Source: an uncultured Lachnospiraceae bacterium
GTDB lineage: Bacteria > Bacillota > Clostridia > Lachnospirales > Lachnospiraceae
Reading direction: 5' to 3'
Assembly: GCA_947382415.1 (NCBI GenBank)
Contig: CANCYO010000077.1
Coordinates: forward strand, 1 to 12,327
Length of the DNA stretch: 12,327 bases
Shown: piece by piece, positions 1 through 6,137 of the stretch
How positions within the stretch are numbered: the stretch's first letter is position 1
How the letters are laid out: each line of letters opens with the position of its first letter
Position numbers and translations under genes: made by a program
The notes under the pieces: generated by a model
What the model was told of the DNA's origin: nothing
Seen by the model: only the letters and a program-made list of their open reading frames with translations
The model's database searches: none

Positions 1-86
1 AGCAATTCACTGTATGAGGCTTGAAAAGCCTCGAAAAATAAAGAAAGTTCAAGAAATTCATCTGCAAATCCCGATTTATAGATATG

Positions 87-115
87 ATTATAAAAGCTTT
101 GTCTGCCATTTACAA
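87..115 (-). promoter_or_regulatory. Possible leftward sigma-A promoter
   Basis: On the minus strand TTGTAA (110-115) and a perfect TATAAT (87-92) are separated by 17 bases. Transcription would start near position 80 and leave the window to the left, passing through the 7-bp hairpin at 16-32. The served gene is outside the window, so this remains a sequence match only. Confidence 0.45.
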
Positions 116-184
116 TGTATATTTATAAGTCATTTCCATTGGGTACATAATTCCGAAAAGGAAAACGTAACTATGTCAGTCTAT

Positions 185-254
185 GGCAATGCGGCTGCTG
201 TGTTCAATCGGTCCCCCGACGCCGCCCCTCCGATTGACCGGCAACCACATTGCC
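185..254. repeat. Long imperfect inverted repeat, possible RNA structure
   Basis: GGCAATG (185-191) pairs with CATTGCC (248-254). TCAATCGG (204-211) pairs with CCGATTGA (230-237). The stretches between these arms (192-200 and 239-247) also pair in large part. Read as minus-strand RNA, the mismatches at 192/247 and 195/244 become G-U pairs, giving about 14 continuous outer pairs. The apical loop, 212-229, is very GC-rich. It could be part of a structured RNA, a recJ 3' element, or a short interspersed repeat. Confidence 0.45.
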
Positions 255-284
255 CCAGGCTAAACCGACTACCTGAAACACGCC

Positions 285-327
285 AGAAACAGAAAACTCC
301 CGGCATAACCGGGAGCTTTCCGTTTCT
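285..327 (-). terminator. Strong hairpin, probable terminator for recJ
   Basis: The arms at 285-303 and 309-327 are 19 bases each with a 5-base loop. Read on the minus strand all 19 positions pair, two as G-U; read on the plus strand those two are A-C mismatches, so the leftward transcript forms the better helix. The core is CTCCCGG/CCGGGAG, and the descending minus-strand arm continues TTTTCTGTTTCT. It lies about 118 bases beyond the recJ stop, with no gene between. Confidence 0.65.
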
Positions 328-444
328 TATGAGGGGGGAGATAGTGATTTTCTCAACTATCTGAGATATATCATAAAAGATAAATGTGTCCAAAGTGTGT
401 CGAAAGTATTATTAAATTCTAAAATAAAAATAATGTTTATATAA

Positions 445-2250
445 TCAGCAAAAAGACAGAAGAATCATTTGTTTTTCCGTCCTGCCCCGATAGGTATTCA
501 ATCCCAGTTGATACACCACCGATACCTGAAAATCCCCCTGTCCGCCATACAGTCTGTCCACACTTCCCGGCCCATAGCGCTCCTCCAGAAAGCTTTCAAA
601 AGCCTCCAGTCTGCGAAACATCACCATCTGCTCCGTGGTTCCCTCCGGTGTGCGCACCCGGAATCTGGCACAGCTTCCGCTGCTGCCCATCCTCACACCC
701 GCCGTAAATATAATCCCCTTCTGGGCAAACAACGGCTTCGGATTCCCCACGCCAAAGGGTTCCAGAAGCTCCAGCTCTTTGGCCAGTCCCTCGTCCGCAT
801 AAGCCAGAGGCAGCGGCACATCGATATGTATCACAGGAATAAAATCTTCCTCACCGAGAACACAGTTTTCGTTTAACTTCTGCCGAAACTGCTCCACATC
901 CTCCTCCCGCATGGACAGCCCCGCCGCCATTTTATGCCCGCCATATTTGGTCAGAAGCTCCTTTACCTGTGTCAGGGCTTCATACATATGATACCCCTCC
1001 ACAGAGCGGCCGGAGCCCTTGGCCCCCTCCTCGCCTCTCGTCAGCACAAAGGTGGGACGGTTATACTGCTCCCGCACACGCCCTGCAATAATGCCGGCCA
1101 GACTCTCATGCACATCCGGCAGAAAGACCACCAACACCTTGTCCTGCTCCCTGTGGTGCTCCCTGATATCGGTTTCCGCCTCCTCCACACCTTTCAGGGT
1201 CAGATTCTTGCGACTGACATTCATGTCAAAAAGCTCCCTTGCCGCACACATGGCCTCCGCCTTCGTCTCGCTCTGCAGAAGTTCCAGCGCCCGCCTGGCC
1301 GTGTCAAGCCGCCCCGTGGCGTTCAGGCAGGGACCCAGCACAAAGCCCAGATGATATGCGGAAAGCTTACTCATCTCGATACCATTCACCTCCATCAGAG
1401 CCCTCAGCCCCGGATTCCGGCTCGCTCTGAGACGTTTTAATCCCTCTCTCACCAGAATACGGTTCTCGTCCGCAAGCTCCATCACATCGCACACCGTGGC
1501 AAACGCCGCAAATTCCAGAAACTCTTCCATAAGCTCTGTAGCTGTCTCTTTGGCCACATCCCGCCCGGTAAGCCATGCCGCATCCGACAGCAGTGCCTGC
1601 ATGAATTTACAGGCCACCACACCGCCGCAGATCCCCGGAAAGGGATAGCAGCATTCCTCCCGCTTAGGGTCCACCACTGCCAGCGCGGGAGGAAGCACCT
1701 CCCGCCTGACCGTCCCACCGTCTTCCGTCTCCCACACATAAGGCACCTCATGGTGATCCGTCACCACCACATCAATTCCCATGGAGACGGCCATCTCAAT
1801 CTGCTGCGCCGCCGCGATCCCATTGTCACAGGTGACGATCAGTCCCACGCCATCCTCCGCCGCCAGCCCGATCAGATGATCGTTTAGTCCGTATCCGTCG
1901 TGAATGCGATGGGGAATGGCAGTATCTGCCTGACCTCCCAAAGCCCGAATCCCCTTTGTCAGAATATAGGCTGAACAGATGCCGTCCACATCGTAATCCC
2001 CTATGACGCGAATGTGCTTTCCCTGCTCAACAGCCTCCCGCACAGCCTCCACCGCCCTGTCCATATCCTTTAACAGCCATGGCGAATAGCAGTCCTCCAA
2101 AGTCCCGTTCAGGAATCTGTCCACCTGCGTCTCCTCCGTCAGATTCCGGTTTCGCAGTATGCGGGCCAGAATCGGACTGATTCCAAACCGTTGTGCCCAT
2201 TTTTCAAAGTCGGCCTTTTTGGCCGCTACCATCCACTTCTCCAAGCTCAT
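445..2250 (-). CDS. recJ: Single-stranded-DNA-specific exonuclease RecJ
   Basis: RecJ degrades single-stranded DNA 5' to 3' in recombination, mismatch repair and fork processing, using a two-metal DHH phosphoesterase core in the cytoplasm. The 601-residue product shows motif I GDYDVDG (84-90), CDNG (141-144), the signature DHH (165-167), D255 in VCDVMEL, GSGRS (412-416), the DHHA1 motif GGHKMAAG (437-444) and a C-terminal OB-fold-like region from about 465. The length is normal for a Firmicute RecJ. I chose the ATG at 2250 because family members begin close to an EKW motif; the frame is open further upstream but reads as non-protein. An ATG at 2232 has better-spaced GGAG and is an alternative. 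The start overlaps the stop of the M56 gene (ATGA), implying translational coupling and transcription from the blaI-type promoter unless an internal promoter exists. Confidence 0.95.
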   Translation of the reverse strand: MSLEKWMVAAKKADFEKWAQRFGISPILARILRNRNLTEETQVDRFLNGTLEDCYSPWLLKDMDRAVEAVREAVEQGKHIRVIGDYDVDGICSAYILTKGIRALGGQADTAIPHRIHDGYGLNDHLIGLAAEDGVGLIVTCDNGIAAAQQIEMAVSMGIDVVVTDHHEVPYVWETEDGGTVRREVLPPALAVVDPKREECCYPFPGICGGVVACKFMQALLSDAAWLTGRDVAKETATELMEEFLEFAAFATVCDVMELADENRILVREGLKRLRASRNPGLRALMEVNGIEMSKLSAYHLGFVLGPCLNATGRLDTARRALELLQSETKAEAMCAARELFDMNVSRKNLTLKGVEEAETDIREHHREQDKVLVVFLPDVHESLAGIIAGRVREQYNRPTFVLTRGEEGAKGSGRSVEGYHMYEALTQVKELLTKYGGHKMAAGLSMREEDVEQFRQKLNENCVLGEEDFIPVIHIDVPLPLAYADEGLAKELELLEPFGVGNPKPLFAQKGIIFTAGVRMGSSGSCARFRVRTPEGTTEQMVMFRRLEAFESFLEERYGPGSVDRLYGGQGDFQVSVVYQLGLNTYRGRTEKQMILLSFC

Positions 2251-4253
2251 CCCTCCCAGCCGAAGGAGAGCACTCTCATCGCTCCCGCCTCTTTGCGGAA
2301 GGTTATGCCCAGATAGACATTTCCCTCCCCCTCCTCGGGATTGCCGCACTCTATCTGCAGGCTTATTTCCTCTCCCTCTGACAGCTCCTCCACAGAGCCC
2401 ATACACAGCCGCTTTGCCCACGCGCCTGCAAATCCGAATTCTCCCCGCTTCAGCTCCTGCAGGCAGGATGCGTCCGCCTCGCTGCTCATATACTTCAGGC
2501 AGACTGCGCCGTCCCCTGACAGATATGCTTCTCCGAAAATCTTTGCAGCTTCCTTTAACGCCTCCCCGTCGGCATTCAGTCCGTCCGTATTCAGGGCAAA
2601 GGTGCCCGCCGTCGCCGCCAGAACAGTCCCCCAGCCCTCCTCATACTCAGAGGTATCAGGAAAACCATAGCTGATGCCATATGTGCTGTATACATCCTCC
2701 ACAAGCCTGATGATCTCCGCATACAGCGCATCTCCTTCCCCTGTCCGGATCCGGTAATCGCCGTTTTCCATCTGCTGATATCCGCTCTGCGCAAGCAACG
2801 CTCCCGCCTCCTGCGCATCCATGCCCTCATACATGAGTATCTGCATATAAATATGCTCATTCTCACTGTGTACGAATCCCAGAGGCGCATTGTTCACCAA
2901 CCTCTCATCCTCGGGAAAGAGCATCCTGTAGCCGTTTCCCGTCACAGGCACAGCCGGTATCTCCTCCGGCATCCCTTCCTGAAAATATTCTATATGATAG
3001 CCCGGTTCACCGGTCGGATCCGCCGGCTCCGACGGATTCGATGACCCTGACACATCCGGCGACTCTGTTTGCTCTTCTGCATCCGTTCTGCCGTCTTTGA
3101 TCATTTCATCAGCCGCCTGCTTCGCCGCCCGGACTGCTGCCACTGCATCCTCCGGATTCACAGCTCCAGGCGCCTGACGCTCTCCCGATGTGGCAAACAA
3201 CACTGTCATTGCCGCCACCAGCAGCACTGCTACAATTCCTATCTGTAAACTAATTCTCTTCATAAGCATGATCGCCTCTATTCTTTCCTCCAACGCATTT
3301 TTGCTGAAACCACTGCTGATGGGCACCGACACACTCCTGCGCTCCGCCATGGCGATCAGAGTCATGGCGTAATTGCCCTGGGAATGCCCGCCCGACATCC
3401 TCACCACCGTCTCGTCACAGGACAGTTCGATATCCCGGCTGCACTGAATATACAACAGCCAGACCAGGGGATTAAACCAGTGAACACAAAAGGCAGCCGT
3501 AAGCATCAGTTTAAACAACGCGTCAAAATGCCTGATATGAACATATTCGTGGGCCAGCATAAACTCCAGCTCTCTTCCATTCGTCCAATCCGTCTTATCC
3601 GGAAACAGAATCACCGGATGCCAGATACCGTAAGTAAGCGGCGTCTGAATACCTCCGATCCGGCGCACTGAAATCCTGCGCCCAAGCTTATGTCCGGCCA
3701 GAAATCTGTCTACATAAATATTCTCTACCGGCAGAGACTCCGCAAACCTGCGTCTGTAAATCCAATATACTACCGCAAACCATCCGGCGCACAACAGGCT
3801 GCCTGCCCGGATTATAACGCTCACTTCCCTGCCGGATAAAATGCTCCTTATCCAATTCTCACGCTGCAATCCGTCCGTTTCCGCAGGCTTCATATCCGTC
3901 CGGTCTGTGCCTGTCGGAGCGTCTGTTCGATCTGCGTCCATCTGCTCTGTGCCCATATAGTTCATACCCGTATGGGCAGCGCCCATATTTACCCCATCCG
4001 CATTTCCTGCAGGCACATTTCCTGATCCGTTATAAATCGTCCCTGCATGGCTGATGGCCCCGCCGGCTTCCGGCAGCATCGAATAAATGCTCCATCGCGA
4101 TGCAATCTCAACCGGAACCAGCAGACGGAGAATCACAATCCCCCACAGAAGCACAAAGGTTTTCTTGGGAAGACGGTGCAGCAGCAGACTTCTCATCAAA
4201 AATACCACAACAATCATCACAGAACCTGTCAGGCTCATTTCCAGTAAAGTCAT
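2247..4253 (-). CDS. M56 family (BlaR1/MecR1-like) membrane metallopeptidase
   Basis: Known M56 sensors of this type sit in the membrane and, on activation, relieve repression by a BlaI-type partner. The 668-residue product has membrane segments at about 7-25, 32-50, 147-166, 247-269 and 335-355. The zinc motif HEYVH is at 235-239, followed by ELSCDE (276-281) supplying the further glutamate ligand. Between helices 2 and 3 lies a Gly/Asp/Thr-rich segment (about 60-130). The region beyond 356 should be extracytoplasmic: an Asp/Glu/Pro/Ser linker (about 360-420), then two unassigned segments, about 420-555 and 555-668, the second resembling an NTF2-like fold. No penicillin-binding serine domain is recognised, so beta-lactam sensing is not supported. 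I chose the ATG at 4253, preceded by GGGGGGAG at 5 bases, over an upstream in-frame GTG at 4271. It begins 15 bases after the BlaI-type stop and its own stop overlaps recJ. Confidence 0.88.
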   Translation of the reverse strand: MTLLEMSLTGSVMIVVVFLMRSLLLHRLPKKTFVLLWGIVILRLLVPVEIASRWSIYSMLPEAGGAISHAGTIYNGSGNVPAGNADGVNMGAAHTGMNYMGTEQMDADRTDAPTGTDRTDMKPAETDGLQRENWIRSILSGREVSVIIRAGSLLCAGWFAVVYWIYRRRFAESLPVENIYVDRFLAGHKLGRRISVRRIGGIQTPLTYGIWHPVILFPDKTDWTNGRELEFMLAHEYVHIRHFDALFKLMLTAAFCVHWFNPLVWLLYIQCSRDIELSCDETVVRMSGGHSQGNYAMTLIAMAERRSVSVPISSGFSKNALEERIEAIMLMKRISLQIGIVAVLLVAAMTVLFATSGERQAPGAVNPEDAVAAVRAAKQAADEMIKDGRTDAEEQTESPDVSGSSNPSEPADPTGEPGYHIEYFQEGMPEEIPAVPVTGNGYRMLFPEDERLVNNAPLGFVHSENEHIYMQILMYEGMDAQEAGALLAQSGYQQMENGDYRIRTGEGDALYAEIIRLVEDVYSTYGISYGFPDTSEYEEGWGTVLAATAGTFALNTDGLNADGEALKEAAKIFGEAYLSGDGAVCLKYMSSEADASCLQELKRGEFGFAGAWAKRLCMGSVEELSEGEEISLQIECGNPEEGEGNVYLGITFRKEAGAMRVLSFGWEG

Positions 4254-4267
4254 ATGTACTCCCCCCC

Positions 4268-4636
4268 TCACTGCAATTGTTTCACAATATCCTTCAGACG
4301 GCTGATCTGCTCCGCCGAAACCTCTTTCCTGTCAAGGAGCGCGGCAAAAAGCTTATCCACCGAACCCGCGTACAGCTTCTGAATCAATTCGTCTGTTTCC
4401 GCCCGCTGCACCTGTTTTCTGTCCACCAATGCATGACAGATATATCCCGGTTCCCTGCGCTCCACCGCTCCCTTTGCAATGCAGCGTTTGATCAGCGTAT
4501 AGGTGGTATTTTTATTCCAGCCGATCTCTTCCTTCAGCCGCTCCGCCACATGCTTTGCCGCCACATCTCCCTCGTCCCAGAGTACATCCATCACCTTCAG
4601 TTCGGAATCAAATAATTTTTCATATTCAGCGCCCAT
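4268..4636 (-). CDS. BlaI/MecI/CopY family transcriptional repressor
   Basis: This is a 122-residue winged-helix repressor of the BlaI/MecI type, normally a dimer that binds short palindromes and is inactivated through its M56 partner. Residues 1-70 form the DNA-binding domain (FDSELKVMDVLW, then GWNKNTTYTLIKR as the recognition-helix region and GAVERREPGY as the wing). Residues 75-122 are the helical dimerisation tail. The Asn-Phe cleavage bond of staphylococcal BlaI/MecI is not obvious; the nearby sequence reads VDKLFAALL. The ATG is preceded by AGGAGG at 5 bases. It is first in the run blaI-M56-recJ and is expected to bind the two palindromes just upstream, so autoregulation is likely. No beta-lactamase gene is in the window, so the regulon is unknown. 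Confidence 0.9.
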   Translation of the reverse strand: MGAEYEKLFDSELKVMDVLWDEGDVAAKHVAERLKEEIGWNKNTTYTLIKRCIAKGAVERREPGYICHALVDRKQVQRAETDELIQKLYAGSVDKLFAALLDRKEVSAEQISRLKDIVKQLQ

Positions 4637-4680
4637 AGAATCCTCCTCTACTCATTCGGATCTTCCAAAACCCAATTTGT

Positions 4681-4720
4681 ACTACTATAGTAGTCTCTAC
4701 AATTAGACTACTACAGTAGT
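4681..4720. promoter_or_regulatory. Two tandem BlaI-type operators
   Basis: The site ACTACTATAGTAGT (4681-4694) is a perfect palindrome. ACTACTACAGTAGT (4707-4720) differs from it by one base. The centres are 26 bp apart, about two and a half helical turns. The sequence resembles the TACTAC/GTAGTA boxes bound by BlaI/MecI-family repressors. The right-hand site overlaps the -10 element of the leftward promoter, and the left-hand site lies at or just after the expected transcription start. Confidence 0.8.
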
Positions 4721-4733
4721 TTGCATTTGTCAA
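4705..4733 (-). promoter_or_regulatory. Promoter of the blaI-M56-recJ run
   Basis: On the minus strand a perfect TTGACA (4728-4733) is followed after 17 bases by TAGTCT (4705-4710). Operator 2 covers the -10 and the spacer, so a bound BlaI-type repressor would block RNA polymerase. The start is expected near 4698, about 60 bases before the repressor ATG. Confidence 0.65.
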
Positions 4734-4767
4734 GTTTTTTCCACCGGATGTCAAAATCCACTTTTTT

Positions 4768-4776
4768 TGTTATAAT
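4768..4776 (+). promoter_or_regulatory. Extended -10 promoter for the sigma factor gene
   Basis: A TG dinucleotide, one base and a perfect TATAAT (4771-4776) form an extended -10 element. The -35 region is poor (ATGTCA with 17-base spacing). The start would be near 4783, giving a leader of about 75 bases that contains the palindrome at 4811-4831. Confidence 0.55.
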
Positions 4777-4810
4777 ACATACAACCTGCGGCCCCGAAAC
4801 CGTACCTGTA

Positions 4811-4831
4811 AAGTGAAAGCGGCTTTCACTT
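4811..4831. repeat. Perfect 9-bp inverted repeat in the sigma gene leader
   Basis: AAGTGAAAG (4811-4819) and CTTTCACTT (4823-4831) are exact complements around a 3-base CGG. It lies between the presumed transcription start and the ribosome site of the sigma gene. No U-run follows, so it is not a terminator. It could be an operator for an unseen repressor or an RNA hairpin that affects message stability or translation. Confidence 0.6.
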
Positions 4832-4858
4832 GATAAAAATATGGGGAGGAAAACTCAT

Positions 4859-5416
4859 ATGGACGACAACCAGATTATTGAACTGTACTGGGCGCGAAAA
4901 GAAGAGGCGATCCGGGAAACTTCGCTGAAATATGGCAGATTATGCTCCCATATTGCCGGAAATATTTTATCCAGCCCGGAGGACAGCGAAGAATGCGTAA
5001 ACGACACATACTTTGCCGTATGGAATGCGATCCCGGACGAACGTCCCAACAGATTCTCCGCCTTTGTCAGCAAAATCACCAGAAATCAGGCGTTAAAGAA
5101 ATTTGAATACCTCTCTGCGGCAAAAAGAAATCCTGCTGCCGTTACCTCTTTGGAGGAATTAGGCGATTGCGTATCGGGAACAGAAAGTGTGGAATCAGAA
5201 GTTGAGGCAAAACGCATAGAAAACATAATCGATAAATTCCTGTGGCGGCAGGGCATTGAAAAAAGAAACATTTTCATCAGACGCTACTGGTATTTTGACT
5301 CTGTCGAATCCATTTGTAAAGACACCGGTTTTTCACAGAGTAAAGTAAAATCCATGTTGTACCAAATGCGTCTGAAGTTAAAAAAATATCTGGAAAGCGA
5401 GGGCATCGAACTATGA
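4859..5416 (+). CDS. Sigma-70 family (ECF-like) RNA polymerase sigma factor
   Basis: This is a 185-residue small sigma factor with two domains. Region 2 spans about 5-80 (EDSEECVNDTYFAVW for core binding and -10 recognition, then RFSAFVSKITRN). Region 4 spans about 117-178, with a helix-turn-helix around FDSVESICKDTGFSQSKVKS. No sigma-1.1 or region 3 is present. Such factors direct transcription of a dedicated regulon when a membrane partner releases them. I chose the ATG at 4859, which has GGGGAGG 9 bases upstream; an upstream in-frame ATG at 4841 begins inside that ribosome site. The stop overlaps the next gene by 4 bases (ATGA), indicating a coupled sigma/anti-sigma-like pair. The promoter it recognises cannot be told from this window. 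Confidence 0.85.
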   Translation: MDDNQIIELYWARKEEAIRETSLKYGRLCSHIAGNILSSPEDSEECVNDTYFAVWNAIPDERPNRFSAFVSKITRNQALKKFEYLSAAKRNPAAVTSLEELGDCVSGTESVESEVEAKRIENIIDKFLWRQGIEKRNIFIRRYWYFDSVESICKDTGFSQSKVKSMLYQMRLKLKKYLESEGIEL

Positions 5417-6057
5417 ATAAAAAACAATTATCGGAACATATCGGAAATATTGACTCCGAACTTGTCCAGCAGGCACAGACAATCCCCAATTATGCGGCGC
5501 AGCGCCGTATAATAAGATTCCGCCGTCTTGCGACGGCGGCCGCGGCTCTGCTCCTTATGGTTTCCAGCTTCAGCGCAGGGGCAATCGCCTTTGCCCGGGA
5601 AATCATCATCGAAGTGCCGGCAGAACAGGAAACCGTTGAACTGAAGGAAATCGGCCTTACGCTGATATTACCCGACAGTTGGAAGGGCAAATACGAAGTG
5701 ATCCAGGATACCTTTGAGCCATACAATTCTCCCATGTGGGAGTTTTGTGTAAAATCCGTCTATGACGCAAAAATACCGACGGATGAATCGGGAGAGGTGT
5801 TGTATCGGGGAACCCTCTTTTATGTATTTCAATATGAAGACTATGGTATGTCGACAGAAGAGTTTGAAGAATGCGGCATCGCAGGAATTGGCCGCTATCT
5901 CTTCGCTACGGAAAATGCCACTTATGTCATCATGTATACGACGGATCTTCAATTTGATCCGGAAAACCCGGAGCATCTGGCCGATTGGAACGCCCTGGAA
6001 CAATCGGAACAGGATATCCGTTTTGTGGTTGACAATATATTAAAAGACAAGGAGTGA
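5413..6057 (+). CDS. Single-pass membrane protein, putative anti-sigma partner
   Basis: The 214-residue product starts within the sigma gene's stop. It has a short polar cytoplasmic N-terminus with the motif HIGNIDSELVQQA (9-21), which I recall from proteins encoded next to small sigma factors in Firmicutes. A basic patch RRIIRFRR (31-38) is followed by one hydrophobic segment at about 39-61. The remaining 150 residues should face outward and begin VELKEIGLTLILPDSWKG (75-92), a segment style seen in Lachnospiraceae exported proteins. No zinc-binding anti-sigma motif is visible. Overlap and topology argue for an anti-sigma or signal-sensing role, but this is context-based. A GAGGG sits 9 bases before the ATG. 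Transcription meets the convergent secDF transcript at the hairpin 6072-6113. Confidence 0.75.
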   Translation: MNKKQLSEHIGNIDSELVQQAQTIPNYAAQRRIIRFRRLATAAAALLLMVSSFSAGAIAFAREIIIEVPAEQETVELKEIGLTLILPDSWKGKYEVIQDTFEPYNSPMWEFCVKSVYDAKIPTDESGEVLYRGTLFYVFQYEDYGMSTEEFEECGIAGIGRYLFATENATYVIMYTTDLQFDPENPEHLADWNALEQSEQDIRFVVDNILKDKE

Positions 6058-6071
6058 TTTTCATGAAACAT

Positions 6072-6113
6072 AAAGGAAGCCGGAAGCTGATCACTCAGCT
6101 CCCGGCTCCCTTT
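6072..6113 (-). terminator. Intergenic terminator between convergent genes
   Basis: The arms at 6072-6090 and 6095-6113 are 19 bases each around a TCAC loop. As plus-strand RNA, 17 of 19 positions pair with two A-C mismatches. As minus-strand RNA, all 19 can pair because those two become G-U. Tails are TTTATGTTTA on the plus side and TTTATGTTTCATG on the minus side. It lies 24 bases after the secDF stop and 14 after the anti-sigma-like stop, so it can act both ways but seems tuned to secDF. Confidence 0.75.
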
Positions 6114-6137
6114 ATGTTTACCCTTTATCTGCATTCC

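Larger units (their letters stand above)
1..444. other. Intergenic region left of recJ, no convincing gene
   Basis: No reading frame here has both a ribosome site and protein-like composition. Frames that run across it use codons spanning obvious hairpins. What can be seen is a small 7-bp hairpin at 16-32 (GAGGCTT/AAGCCTC, loop GAA), a possible leftward promoter at 87-115, a long imperfect hairpin at 185-254, a strong 19-bp hairpin at 285-327, a small inverted repeat at 339-345/356-362 (AGATAGT/ACTATCT), and an AT-rich stretch at about 364-444. The left edge cuts off whatever gene the leftward promoter would serve. Confidence 0.6.

Noticed and set aside
16..32. Small hairpin GAGGCTT/AAGCCTC as a terminator
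   Set aside because: Neither strand has a U-run directly after the stem.
14..364. 116-residue plus-strand frame at the left edge
   Set aside because: No ribosome site, frame passes through both hairpins, and the sequence does not look like a protein.
181..393. 70-residue minus-strand frame downstream of recJ
   Set aside because: It needs a TTG start without a ribosome site and runs through two large hairpins.
2251..2421. 57-residue N-terminal extension of recJ
   Set aside because: It overlaps the end of the M56 gene, is Gly/Arg-rich, and homologues begin at the EKW motif near 2250.
2247..4636. Beta-lactam resistance operon
   Set aside because: The regulator and M56 sensor resemble BlaI/BlaR1, but no beta-lactamase or penicillin-binding domain is present, so resistance is not supported.
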